A stretch of DNA of 64,000 bases from positions 62,001-126,000 of the forward strand of contig JBBEWH010000082.1 of assembly GCA_037414955.1 (NCBI GenBank), written 5' to 3'. A model generated the notes under the pieces. It saw only the letters and a program-made list of their open reading frames with translations. It made no database searches and was not told the DNA's origin. Of the stretch, positions 8,934-16,431 are shown piece after piece. The DNA is from Phytohabitans sp037414955 (GTDB lineage Bacteria > Actinomycetota > Actinomycetes > Mycobacteriales > Micromonosporaceae). Numbering within the stretch: the first letter of the stretch is position 1; each line of letters begins with the position of its first letter. Made by a program: the position numbers and the translations under genes.

Positions 8934-9548
8934 ATGAAATTCATGAACAAGCCTGGTAGCGCCATCGCTGGCCATTCCGTCGCCACCGCGACGCCGCCGC
9001 CGCTGGACACCACCGGGTATCTGCTGCTCGCCGCCGAGGTCGACGGGCACAGCGGGGCGCCGAGTGAGGCCAAGCAGTACCTGGTCGCGGATCTCAAGGC
9101 GCGGGCCCGGCAGCTCCGGCACGACATGTTCGCGAACGTGCTGATCTTCCAGGCCACGCGGCTCAAGCCCGGCGACGGTCCGCGGTACGACGTGGGCGTG
9201 GTGATCCAGGCGCCGACCATCGAGTCGGCGCATTGGATCAAGGGTGATCCCGCGTTCGCGGCGCTTTACCGGCGAGTTCATGAATCGGCGCGCGCCACCC
9301 GAGTCCTCGTGACTTACAACGCGCGCCGCAACGCCTGTGAGTACGGGCCGCGGTTGCCGCGGATCTACATGCTCATGCGGTGGGTCATCGGGGATGATCG
9401 CCAGGTGGTGCCCGGTTGGGGGTGGACTTACCGGCACCACCTGGTCACCGATCTGACGTTCAACCGCGCGTTGCACCGATACGTCCGCGCCCCCGCCAAG
9501 GGAATGTCCATCCTCTATCGCGCCGTCCGACTCAGGTCAACACCATGA
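8934..9548 (+). CDS. Hypothetical protein, 204 aa
   Basis: I do not recognise a family. The protein is soluble-looking, alpha/beta in composition, with no signal peptide or clear membrane segment. Notable stretches are YLLLAAEVDGHSGAPSEAKQ, RYDVGVVIQAPTIESAHWIK and the aromatic WGWTYRHHLVTDLTFNRAL. The middle (YDVGVVIQAP) resembles small ferredoxin-like stress or monooxygenase proteins only loosely. Codon-position GC supports coding. ATG 8934 and ATG 8943 are both possible starts; neither has a clear ribosome binding site. It diverges from the LAL gene and ends just upstream of a family A palindrome. Confidence 0.7.
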   Translation: MKFMNKPGSAIAGHSVATATPPPLDTTGYLLLAAEVDGHSGAPSEAKQYLVADLKARARQLRHDMFANVLIFQATRLKPGDGPRYDVGVVIQAPTIESAHWIKGDPAFAALYRRVHESARATRVLVTYNARRNACEYGPRLPRIYMLMRWVIGDDRQVVPGWGWTYRHHLVTDLTFNRALHRYVRAPAKGMSILYRAVRLRSTP

Positions 9549-9560
9549 TCGTCGACGCCG

Positions 9561-9612
9561 TGATCAAGGCGTCCCTCAAGTCGTTATAGCGACTTGAGGG
9601 ACGCCTTGATCA
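9561..9612. repeat. Family A palindrome, copy A1 (compact)
   Basis: A perfect 23-bp inverted repeat beginning TGATCAAGGCGTCCCTCAAG, with a 6-nt TTATAG loop, between convergent genes. The TAA read on the minus strand within the loop stops the 9584-9961 gene. Confidence 0.95.
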
Positions 9613-9961
9613 TGGGGCGAGGGAGCGAGGATGTGGGCCGGGAGGACGCGTCCGTCGAGGGTGAGGCGGCGACCCGGGCGCCGTCGTAGACCCGGGCCAC
9701 GGGCGGGCAGCCGGGCCGCGGGCGGCCCCAGCCGCCATCCGGCCGGCGCAGCGCCGTGAAGCGGCAGTGCGGCTCGCCGACGTACCCCCAGGCCATGAAC
9801 AGTTCCACGCCGGCGTAGCTGTAGACGCCGACGGTGCTCGTGCGGACGCCGGCGGGGCGCCGGTGGAAGCTGCCGCGCAGGCCCGGCACCACGACCCCGT
9901 CGAGGTCGACGTCATCGATGACCTTGTGCAGTCGATATTCCGACAAAACGGGCAGTAGCAT
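9584..9961 (-). CDS. Hypothetical protein running into a family A palindrome
   Basis: A 125-residue frame starting at ATG 9961, 32 bp from the divergent DUF2203 gene. The N-terminal half looks like real protein: KVIDDVDLDGVVVPGLRGSF, then STVGVYSYAGVELFMAWGYV. The C-terminus becomes low-complexity and its last nine residues (MIKASLKSL) are encoded by one arm of palindrome A1, with the stop in the loop. No family is recognised. An overlapping frame at 9610-10020 is less protein-like. Moderate confidence that it is expressed. Confidence 0.45.
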   Translation of the reverse strand: MLLPVLSEYRLHKVIDDVDLDGVVVPGLRGSFHRRPAGVRTSTVGVYSYAGVELFMAWGYVGEPHCRFTALRRPDGGWGRPRPGCPPVARVYDGARVAASPSTDASSRPTSSLPRPMIKASLKSL

Positions 9962-9993
9962 GCCTGAAAAACGAATGCTCCATACTGTCGGAT

Positions 9994-10344
9994 GTGTTCA
10001 CTCTGGCCCAGGCGCGCCACCTACTGGCTACGCTGCGCCCCCGCGTCGATGAGCTGATCGTGCTCCGCGCCGACCTCGCGGAGCTGCGCGCCGACCTGGC
10101 GGACGGCGGCACGAGCCCGCACGGTGGGCTCGCGGAGGTGAAGGCGCTCGAGGCGCGGATCTACGCGATCCTCGACGACCTGGGGGAGCAAAATATCCAG
10201 GTCAAGGGGTACGCGCCGGTGCTGCTGGACTTCGCCGGCGAGCGCGCGGGCCGGCCGGTGCTCTGGTGCTGGCTGGAAGGCGACCACGAGATCTCCTGGT
10301 ACCACCGGCTGGAGTGCGGTTTCGCCGGCCGCCGCAAGGTCTGA
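9994..10344 (+). CDS. DUF2203 family protein
   Basis: A 116-residue protein starting with GTG: VFTLAQARHLLATLRPRVDE is the classic opening of DUF2203 (FTxxxAxxLLPxLRP). A charged helical hairpin follows, then IQVKGYAPVLLDFAGERAGR and VLWCWLEGDHEISWYHRL, which match the family's conserved GLVDFP-like and WrlGE...WH-like blocks. The family has no established biochemical function. It is divergent from the hypothetical at 9584-9961 and followed directly by palindrome A2. Confidence 0.88.
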   Translation: MFTLAQARHLLATLRPRVDELIVLRADLAELRADLADGGTSPHGGLAEVKALEARIYAILDDLGEQNIQVKGYAPVLLDFAGERAGRPVLWCWLEGDHEISWYHRLECGFAGRRKV

Positions 10345-10352
10345 CCCCTCCT

Positions 10353-10408
10353 CATGATCAAGGCGTCCTTCAAGTAGTTCTAACGACTTGAAGGACGCCT
10401 TGATCATG
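10353..10408. repeat. Family A palindrome, copy A2 (compact)
   Basis: CATGATCAAGGCGTCCTTCA on the left arm and its exact complement on the right, 23 bp each, about 10-nt loop. It lies 8 bp after the DUF2203 stop. Possible bidirectional terminator. Confidence 0.95.
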
Positions 10409-10520
10409 GGGGTGTTCGCCCGTCGCTGGGTGTTCGCTCGTCGGGGTGTACTCGTCAGGGGCATAGGAGCCGCCGCCGGCCGCATGCGCGGCCGACAGCG
10501 GATCTTGCGCGCGGCCCGGC

Positions 10521-10626
10521 CCGCTCCTCTTTCCCCAGAGGGCTGCCCTGTGCCCGTCAGGACAGTGAGAGGGGAGCTCTCCTCAGGTACTCCGTCCCCA
10601 GAGGGCTGCCCTTTGGGGACGGGGCG
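10521..10626. repeat. Family D repeat, copy 1, with terminator-like hairpin
   Basis: Contains AGAGGGCTGCCCT twice and the hairpin GTCCCCAGAGGG (10594-10605), CTG loop, CCCTTTGGGGAC (10609-10620). The same blocks (GGCCCGCTCCT, GAGGGGAGCTCTCCTC-like, GAGGGCTGCCCTTTGGGG) recur near 42.64-42.77 kb. The rest of 10409-10788 is GC-rich, with short GGGGCGCGTGCTGG-like iterations near 10715-10790 and no gene. Confidence 0.65.
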
Positions 10627-10788
10627 GGCTGGTGGGGCCGCGGCGCTGGCTCCCTAACGGGGTAGCGCGCTACAGCTGGCGGGGTGGCGCCCGCTGGTGG
10701 CCGGCGCACCGGCAGGGGGCGCGTGCTGGCCGGGGGGCGCGTGCTAGAGGGGGCGCGTGCTGGAGGGGCGCCCGTTAGCGGGGGCGCA

Positions 10789-11154
10789 CTATAGGGTGGC
10801 GCGCGCCGGGGCGGGGGAAGACGCCGACCGGCGCACGACCACGAGGGAGGCGGCCGTCAGCCCGAGCGCCATCACGAACGCGACCGCGTGCACCATCGGG
10901 TGCACGATCGGCACGAAGCCGATCACGGCGACCGGCAGCTGGATCACGCCGATGAGCGCGACCAGCAACCCGCGCCGCCGCCCGCCCCAGAGGTAGGCGG
11001 TCCACAGCGGCGCGGTCACCACGCCGAGCACGAGCACGTCGAGCAACGCGTGCAGGTACGGGCTCTGCACCTTGTCGTGCGCGAAGGCCGACGCCGGGGT
11101 CGCGACCCACAGCGCCGCCGCCACTCCACCCAGGATTACCGCGAGACGTCGCAT
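10789..11154 (-). CDS. Small membrane protein with signal peptide
   Basis: A 121-residue protein. ATG 11154 is preceded by an excellent ribosome binding site (TAGGAGGTACGGCC). An N-terminal signal peptide ends around ASAFA-HDK. Three further hydrophobic segments follow: ALLDVLVLGVVTAPLWTAYL, LVALIGVIQLPVAVIGFVPI and AVAFVMALGLTAASLVV. It has a short basic Ser/Ala-rich tail. No family is recognised; histidines near the membrane segments (HDKVQSPYLHA, HPMVHA) are notable but may be incidental. It lies alone between repeat-rich gaps. Confidence 0.75.
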   Translation of the reverse strand: MRRLAVILGGVAAALWVATPASAFAHDKVQSPYLHALLDVLVLGVVTAPLWTAYLWGGRRRGLLVALIGVIQLPVAVIGFVPIVHPMVHAVAFVMALGLTAASLVVVRRSASSPAPARATL

Positions 11155-11290
11155 GGCCGTACCTCCTAGAGTGCCGTTACCACTACTCCCTGTCATGACG
11201 GTACGGCTGCTGCAGCGCGGGCGGGAAGGGTTGAACGCGTGAATGAATTCCACTTTCGAGTTACCCATTCACAACAAGCAGCGGACCGAA

Positions 11291-11375
11291 CTCAGCGGTG
11301 CGACATCCACGTTATGGCGGCGCCATGAGGTGCATAACGCACCGCTGAGCGACGTGAAGGACGCCTTGATCATGG
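11291..11375. repeat. Composite repeat: family C inverted repeat joined to half of a family A palindrome
   Basis: Outer arms CTCAGCGGTGCG (11291-11302) and CGCACCGCTGAG (11338-11349) are exact complements. Inside, CGTTATG and CATAACG form a second inverted pair around ATGGCG-G-CGCCAT. It is followed at once by GTGAAGGACGCCTTGATCATGG (11354-11375), a single family A arm with no partner. Confidence 0.8.
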
Positions 11376-11433
11376 AGAGTGTCCACGCGAGGCGCCCGTC
11401 CCTGTCGATCTTCTACTTGTGGTCGTGATCGCT

Positions 11434-11499
11434 CGCCGATCGAGGACCTATCGTGGTGGATTGGAGATCAACGCGGGACGATATGCCCTCGATCGGCGG
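11434..11499. repeat. Family B intergenic repeat, copy 2
   Basis: Left arm CGCCGATCGAGGACCTATCG and right arm CGATATGCCCTCGATCGGCG form an imperfect inverted repeat around a GGAGATCAAC-containing loop, matching family B organisation. It lies in the 492-bp gap 11155-11646, which has no gene. Confidence 0.7.
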
Positions 11500-11582
11500 G
11501 TGATTGCTCCCACGCAACAGGGCCAAGGTCGCGCGCCCCCCGGGCGCCGGGGACACTACGGCGCGGAACGGGAGCTGTGCCC

Positions 11583-11646
11583 CTCCCATGATCAAGGCGT
11601 CCTTCAAGTAGTTCTAACGACTTGAAGGACGCCTTGATCATGGGAG
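11583..11646. repeat. Family A palindrome, copy A3 (compact), downstream of proC
   Basis: Core CATGATCAAGGCGTCCTTCA arms, with symmetry extending outward: CTCCC on the left and GGGAG on the right. The proC stop codon abuts it. Confidence 0.95.
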
Positions 11647-12465
11647 TTAGCGGTTTTGGTCGGCGATTTCGCGGGCGCGGTCGCGGGCGGCTTCCAGGGC
11701 GGCCAGCAGGGCGGCGCGGACGCCGTGGTTTTCCAACTCGCGGATCGCTGAGATCGTGGTGCCCGCCGGCGACGTCACCGCCTCACGCAGCGTCACTGGG
11801 TGGTCGCCGGAGTCGCGCAGCATGATCGCGGAGCCGATCGCGGTCTGCACGATCAGCTCGTGCGCCACCTGGCGCGGCAGGCCGAGCAGGATGCCCGCGT
11901 CGATCATGGCCTCGACCAGCAGGTAGAAGTACGCCGGACCGGAACCGGAGAGCGCGGTCACGGCATCCTGCTGCGACTCGGGTACCCGGATCGTGGCGCC
12001 CAGCGGCTTGAACATCTCTTCCGCGAGCGCGAGGTGGGCGGCGGTCGCGTGCGGCCCGGCGGAGATCGCGGTCATCGCGGCGTCCACCAGGGCGGGCGTG
12101 TTGGTCATGACCCGCACGACCGGGGTGCCCTCGGGCAGCCGCCGGCCGAAGAAGCTGGTGGGCAGGCCGGCGCAGAGCGAGATGACCAGCTTGTCCGGCG
12201 GCAGCTTCGCGCCGATCTCGTCGAGCAGGGCGGCCGCGTCCTGCGGCTTGACGGCGATGGCCAGTACCTCGGCTTCGGCGACCGCGGTGAGGTTGTCGAC
12301 CACGCGGATGCCGTACCGCTGGGAGATCTCCTCGGCGCGCGCCGCGCGCCGGGCCGTGGCCATCAGCTTGTCGGCCGGCCAGCCGGCGCGCAGCAGGCCG
12401 GAGAGCATCAGCTCGCCGATCTTGCCGGTGCCGATCACGGCGACCGCGTGTACCCCCGCCGCCAT
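11647..12465 (-). CDS. proC: Pyrroline-5-carboxylate reductase
   Basis: A 272-residue enzyme of the family's usual length. It reduces 1-pyrroline-5-carboxylate to L-proline with NAD(P)H, the last step of proline synthesis, in the cytoplasm. The N-terminal Rossmann motif is VAVIGTGKIGELMLSGLLRAG. The C-terminal dimerisation domain carries the family signature region ALSGSGPAYFYLLVEAMIDA followed by GLPRQVAHELIVQTAIGSA and DHPVTLREAVTSPAGTT. ATG 12465 is close to the Rossmann motif. Downstream on the same strand from pfkA, separated by palindrome A4, so they may not share a transcript. Confidence 0.97.
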   Translation of the reverse strand: MAAGVHAVAVIGTGKIGELMLSGLLRAGWPADKLMATARRAARAEEISQRYGIRVVDNLTAVAEAEVLAIAVKPQDAAALLDEIGAKLPPDKLVISLCAGLPTSFFGRRLPEGTPVVRVMTNTPALVDAAMTAISAGPHATAAHLALAEEMFKPLGATIRVPESQQDAVTALSGSGPAYFYLLVEAMIDAGILLGLPRQVAHELIVQTAIGSAIMLRDSGDHPVTLREAVTSPAGTTISAIRELENHGVRAALLAALEAARDRAREIADQNR

Positions 12466-12501
12466 ACCGTCTCTCCTTTCGCCGTCGCGACCGTCGCCTC
12501 G

Positions 12502-12557
12502 TGATCAGGGCGTCCTTCAAGTCGTTAGAACGAACGACTTGAAGGACGCCTTGATCA
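12502..12557. repeat. Family A palindrome, copy A4 (compact), after pfkA
   Basis: Arms TGATCAGGGCGTCCTTCAAG and CTTGAAGGACGCCTTGATCA with one G/T mismatch; the loop is slightly longer (GTCGTTAGAACGAACGA). It sits 6 bp after the pfkA stop. Confidence 0.93.
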
Positions 12558-12563
12558 TGGGGG

Positions 12564-13592
12564 TTAGCTGCCGAAGAAGACTTCGGCCTCGGTGTAGCGC
12601 TCGATCGGGACCGTCTTCAGCTCGCCGGTGCCCTCCTTGAGCGGCACCCGGACGATGTCGGTGCCGCGCAGCGCCATCATCTTGCCGAAGTCGCCCTCGT
12701 GCACCGCGTCGATCGCCTGCAGGCCGAACCGGGTGGACAGCACCCGGTCGAACGCGGTCGGCGTGCCGCCGCGCTGGATGTGGCCGAGCACGACCGTGCG
12801 GGCCTCCTTGCCGGTGCGCGACTCGAGCTGCTCAGCCAGCCACTGGCCGATGCCGCCGAGGCGCACGTGGCCGAACGAGTCGAGCTCCTGGTTCTGGAGC
12901 ACCATCTGGCCCTCGAGCGGCTGGGCACCCTCGGCGACCACGATGATCGGCGAGTACTGGTGCTGGAAGCGCTTCTCGACGTACGTCGAGACCTGCTCGA
13001 TGTCGAACGGCCGCTCGGGCAGCAGGATCACGTTGGCGCCACCGGCGATGCCGGCGTGCAGCGCGATCCAGCCGGCGTGCCGGCCCATGACCTCGACGAC
13101 CAGCGTGCGGTGGTGGCTCTCGGCCGTGGTGTGCAGCCGGTCGATGGCCTCCATCGCGATGTTGACCGCGGTGTCGAAGCCGAACGTGTAGTCGGTCGCG
13201 TTGAGATCGTTGTCGATGGTCTTCGGCACGCCGACGACCTTGACGTCGAGCTCGTCGAGCTTGGTGGCCACGCCGAGGGTGTCCTCGCCGCCGATGGCGA
13301 CCAGCGCGTCGACGCCGAGCGCGGCCAGGTTCTCCTTGATCTTCTCGACACCGCCGTCGATCTTGAACGGGTTGGTGCGCGAGGAGCCCAGGATGGTGCC
13401 ACCGCGGGGCAGGATGCCGCGCACCTCCGCGATGCCCAACGGCTTGTGGATCCCCTCGAGCGGGCCACGCCATCCGTCCCGGAACCCGATGAACTCGTGC
13501 CCGTACGTGGCGACACCCTTGCGCACCACAGCCCGGATGACCGCGTTCAGACCTGGGCAGTCACCGCCGCCGGTGAGCACGCCGATACGCAT
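12564..13592 (-). CDS. pfkA: 6-phosphofructokinase, probably pyrophosphate-dependent
   Basis: A 342-residue phosphofructokinase (fructose 6-phosphate to fructose 1,6-bisphosphate, glycolysis). The nucleotide loop is LTGGGDCPGLNAVIRAVV at the N-terminus. The diagnostic positions are Asp in GGEDT and Lys in PKTIDND. In characterised family members Asp and Lys at these two sites mark PPi-dependent enzymes, while ATP enzymes carry Gly at the first. Catalytic TIDNDL and the substrate-binding VEVMGRHAGWIA and GHIQRGG are intact. ATG 13592 (MRIGVLTGGGD) is chosen over the frame's earlier start, which adds 66 Arg-rich residues. Confidence 0.95.
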   Translation of the reverse strand: MRIGVLTGGGDCPGLNAVIRAVVRKGVATYGHEFIGFRDGWRGPLEGIHKPLGIAEVRGILPRGGTILGSSRTNPFKIDGGVEKIKENLAALGVDALVAIGGEDTLGVATKLDELDVKVVGVPKTIDNDLNATDYTFGFDTAVNIAMEAIDRLHTTAESHHRTLVVEVMGRHAGWIALHAGIAGGANVILLPERPFDIEQVSTYVEKRFQHQYSPIIVVAEGAQPLEGQMVLQNQELDSFGHVRLGGIGQWLAEQLESRTGKEARTVVLGHIQRGGTPTAFDRVLSTRFGLQAIDAVHEGDFGKMMALRGTDIVRVPLKEGTGELKTVPIERYTEAEVFFGS

Positions 13593-13809
13593 GATTTCCT
13601 CGTCCTCCTGATTTGTCGAGCGGCACTGTGTCGAGCGGCACCGCAGGATCGCCGGTGCCCGAGCGGGCAGGCCAGCGCAGCGGTGCGGCCGCAGGGGCCG
13701 CTCGGCGTCGTTGCCGGCCCGGGGCCCTGGGTCGTCAATTGCGCACTGTAGTCGCCCTGCGTGAACTCCTCGGAACGAGGTCCCGCACATCTCAACGGGA
13801 GGACACAGT

Positions 13810-14307
13810 TCAGCGGGAGTTCATCGCGTGCCAGCGGGCGAGGTTGTGCCGGGCGTCGACCAGCGCGTCGTGCCGTTCGGCGGCCGCGTCCGGCAACGGT
13901 GGGCGGCCCTGATCGTCCCAGCGCTGGCGTAGATCCTTCGTGAAGCGCGGGATCTCCCGGGGCAGCGCGGTCATCGGACCCCAAAGCTGGGCGAGCACGA
14001 CATGGTCGTACGCGGCGTACCAGGCCCACAGCTCCAGCCCGTCGGCTTCCCCGGCGCGCAGCGGCGCGACCAGGAACGCGTACAGGTCGTCGCGGATCCG
14101 CTCCCGGGAGCGCCAGGCCCGGTCGGCCGGGGACGGCAGCCGGTCGAGCACGTTGCGGCGCACCCAGGGCACGGCGCGGGAGGCGTCGAACTCGGTGGAG
14201 ACCGCGTAGAACTCGCGGCCATGCTCGTCGACCACACCGATCGAGACCAGGTCAATCGTTTGACCGTCTTCGATGAACTCGCAGTCGTAGAAGTAGCGGT
14301 AGACCAT
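13810..14307 (-). CDS. DEDDh 3'-exoribonuclease (polyadenylate-specific exoribonuclease AS-like)
   Basis: A 165-residue DnaQ-fold ribonuclease resembling mycobacterial Rv2179c. Catalytic acids are visible in YFYDCEFIEDGQTIDLVSIG (D and E), WAWYAAYDHVVLAQLWGPM (D) and HDALVDARHN (H and D). Such enzymes trim 3' RNA ends. ATG 14307 (MVYRYFYD) fits the family start; an ATG at 14361 would add 18 residues of unrelated sequence. In mycobacteria this gene sits near plsC-like and fadD15 genes, which are also present in this window. Confidence 0.9.
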   Translation of the reverse strand: MVYRYFYDCEFIEDGQTIDLVSIGVVDEHGREFYAVSTEFDASRAVPWVRRNVLDRLPSPADRAWRSRERIRDDLYAFLVAPLRAGEADGLELWAWYAAYDHVVLAQLWGPMTALPREIPRFTKDLRQRWDDQGRPPLPDAAAERHDALVDARHNLARWHAMNSR

Positions 14308-14400
14308 TGCCGCACCATCCTGCCGTAACCGCCCGGTGCGGTAGCCGGCGGGTGCCATCACCGCCGGAAGCCGGCACCACCGGAAGCCGGCACCACCGGA

Positions 14401-15321
14401 TCAGGCGGCGGCCAGGGCGTGCTGGGCGCGGCGGAGGCCGTCGCGGTGGTGCGTGGTGTCCACGCCGTCGTCGAGGTGGCGGGCGGCGTCGAGGTGGCGG
14501 GCGTGCCAGTCCGCCTCGACCGCCCAGCGGAACCGCAGCATCACCGGCAGGGCGGCGTCGAGCTCCTCGCGGGGCACCGGCCCGGCCGACGCGTATCCGT
14601 CGAGCAGTTCGCGGGCGGCCCGCAGGCCGCCGGCGTACCGGACCGCGGCCGCCACGTCGTAGGCGAGCGGGCCGGCGGCCGCGGCGCCCCACTCGGTCAG
14701 GCCGGTACGCCCGGTGTCCACATCGAGCACGAACGCGCGCGCCAGCGGGTCGCCGTGCAGCAGCCCGTAGGTCAGCCGGTCGGTGACGCAGAGCTTGGTC
14801 AGCGCCGCGACCGCCGCCGTGACGGCGGGCCGCAACCAGGGCTCGACGGCCAGGTGCGCGGCCTCCGGCCGGAGCCAGTGCCACGGCGTCACGCCCGGAT
14901 GGGTGAAGCCCTCACCCATCCGGTGCACCCGGCCCAGATGGTCGCCCCACCACTGCTGGTCGAGCGGGTCGGGCGCGTCGAGGGGGCGGCCGGGCAGGGC
15001 GCGCAGCAGCGCCAGTACCCCCGCTTCGGTCACCGCGCACAGGCGGCCGTCAGCCGTCCGTACCGGAGCACCGACCGCGACGCCGCGGGCCCGCAGGTAT
15101 GCGGCGGCGGCCAGTCCCGCCTCGAACTGGCAGCGGTCCCCCGCGCGGGCCTGTTTGGCCACGAACCGCTCGCGCCCCACGGTGACCAGCCACGCGGCGG
15201 TCTGCAGGCCGCCGGGCAGCGGTGCCACCTGATCGGGCGCGCGGTGCCAGGCGGTGCGGATCAACGAGCCGATCGGCTCCCACGCACCGGAGGGATCGAC
15301 AGATGGATCGACAGAACCCAC
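14401..15321 (-). CDS. Phosphotransferase-family (APH-like) protein with degenerate active site
   Basis: A 306-residue protein with an aminoglycoside phosphotransferase/kinase-like layout. It has an N-lobe with a probable ATP-binding Lys (RERFVAKQARAGD), a hinge with LLRALPGRPLDAP, and the Brenner-like motif LLHGDPLARAFVLD near residue 190. The His-Gly-Asp is kept, but the usual Asn five residues later is absent. The later metal-binding Asp (normally D-W/F-G/E) is replaced by Glu in GLTEWGAA. It may be a divergent small-molecule kinase or a non-catalytic member. No resistance role should be assumed. It is divergent from the Crp-family gene across a hairpin-rich gap. Confidence 0.75.
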   Translation of the reverse strand: MGSVDPSVDPSGAWEPIGSLIRTAWHRAPDQVAPLPGGLQTAAWLVTVGRERFVAKQARAGDRCQFEAGLAAAAYLRARGVAVGAPVRTADGRLCAVTEAGVLALLRALPGRPLDAPDPLDQQWWGDHLGRVHRMGEGFTHPGVTPWHWLRPEAAHLAVEPWLRPAVTAAVAALTKLCVTDRLTYGLLHGDPLARAFVLDVDTGRTGLTEWGAAAAGPLAYDVAAAVRYAGGLRAARELLDGYASAGPVPREELDAALPVMLRFRWAVEADWHARHLDAARHLDDGVDTTHHRDGLRRAQHALAAA

Positions 15322-15393
15322 GGCGACGATTATCCCGAGCGGCGAACATCAGGTTGGCCGAACGCGCCAAGCCGCCGGAAAGCCACCGGAAAG

Positions 15394-15480
15394 GTGACCA
15401 CTTCGGAGAAACGGGAACGGCGCTGTGGTCACAAAGTACGACCGGCCGGAGAAGTATGCCCCCCACACTTCTCCGGCCGG
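15394..15480. promoter_or_regulatory. Two consecutive inverted repeats in divergent intergenic region
   Basis: GTGACCAC (15394-15401) pairs with GTGGTCAC (15425-15432). Immediately after, CCGGCCGGAGAAGT (15442-15455) pairs perfectly with ACTTCTCCGGCCGG (15467-15480) over an 11-nt loop. GAGAAACGGGAA occurs at 15406-15417 and again at 15698-15709. They lie between the divergent phosphotransferase and Crp-family genes. No T-tract follows, so a regulatory role is as likely as termination. Confidence 0.6.
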
Positions 15481-15598
15481 TGCGTGTCCCCGCGGCGCTA
15501 GATCCGCCGATGCCCCCGTCGCACCCCCACCCGGCAGCGGATCTATCTCTAGCTTTCCCGGGCGGGGCACCCCACGCTGTCACGGATCTGATTGTGGG

Positions 15599-15664
15599 GG
15601 TGTACACCACGCGACAGACAAGACATGATCTGGAGTTGACATCGTCGCCACTGACGGTGATTGT
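15599..15664 (+). promoter_or_regulatory. Candidate promoter and palindrome upstream of Crp-family gene
   Basis: A perfect 10-bp palindrome GGTGTACACC lies at 15599-15608. TTGACA at 15636-15641 is followed after 17 bp by GATTGT, a plausible sigma-A-like promoter, 75 bp before the GTG start. Inferred only. Confidence 0.35.
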
Positions 15665-15738
15665 TGTGGCTCAACCTGTTTCTCATCAGGGATACCCGAG
15701 AAACGGGAATGTGGTCCTTACCGGGGAGGGGTTGGACC

Positions 15739-16431
15739 GTGGATGTTCGCGGGCCGGATCCGGGCGACGCACTCGCGGGTGTCGACATGTTCGCGGGGCT
15801 GGAACCCGAGGTGCGGCAGCGCGTCATCGCCGCCGCGGTGCCGCGTACCTATCGCAAGGGCCAGCTGCTGTTCGTCGAGAACGACCCCGGCGAGTCGCTG
15901 ATTGTCCTCAAGCGAGGGGCGGTCGTCGTGTTCCGCACCTCGCCCGCGGGCGAGCGGGCCGTGCTCAACGTGATGCGCCCGCCGGACGTGATAGGCGAGG
16001 TGTCCCTGCTGGACGCGGGCGCCCGGTCGCTGTCCGCCGAGGCCATCGAGGACTGCACCGCCCTCGCCCTGTCCCGCGGCGCGTTCCTGGAGCTCGTGCA
16101 CTCCAACCCCAAGATCCTCGACGCCGTCATGCGTTCGCTGGGCGCGCTGATCCGGCGGCTCACCGAGCAGAACGCCGACCATGTCTTCCTCGACCTGCCC
16201 GGCCGGGTCGCCAAGACGCTGGTGCGGCTCGCCGGCGAGAGCCAGGCCCCGATGATCACGATCGAGCTGAACCAGAGCCAGCTCGCCGAGATGGCCGGCG
16301 GCTCGCGACAGAGCGTCAACCAGGCGATCGGCTCGTTCGCCAGCCGCGGTTGGCTACGCACCGAGGGGCGCCGCATCGTCGTCACCGACGTGGCCGCGCT
16401 GCGCCGCCGCGCCGGCATGAACGACCGCTGA
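15739..16431 (+). CDS. Crp/Fnr family transcriptional regulator
   Basis: A 230-residue regulator. The N-terminal cyclic-nucleotide-binding-like beta barrel spans about residues 15-130 (FVENDPGESLIVLKRGAVVV, VIGEVSLLDAG, RSLSAEAIEDCTALALSRG). A dimerisation helix follows, then a Crp-type winged helix: ELNQSQLAEMAGGSRQSVNQ then AIGSFASRGWLRTEGRRIVV. It lacks an Fnr cysteine cluster. GTG 15739 is chosen over 15661 because GGGGAGGGG lies 7 bases upstream. The ligand and targets are unknown. It is convergent with plsC across a palindrome that includes both stop codons. Confidence 0.93.
   Translation: MDVRGPDPGDALAGVDMFAGLEPEVRQRVIAAAVPRTYRKGQLLFVENDPGESLIVLKRGAVVVFRTSPAGERAVLNVMRPPDVIGEVSLLDAGARSLSAEAIEDCTALALSRGAFLELVHSNPKILDAVMRSLGALIRRLTEQNADHVFLDLPGRVAKTLVRLAGESQAPMITIELNQSQLAEMAGGSRQSVNQAIGSFASRGWLRTEGRRIVVTDVAALRRRAGMNDR

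Noticed and set aside
10388..10657. Small frames starting MKDALIM next to many palindromes
   Set aside because: The MKDALIM start is simply the translation of the family A right arm; the following sequence is not protein-like and no ribosome site precedes it.
14401..15321. Aminoglycoside resistance gene
   Set aside because: Only the general phosphotransferase fold is visible and two catalytic positions are changed; no basis for a resistance call.
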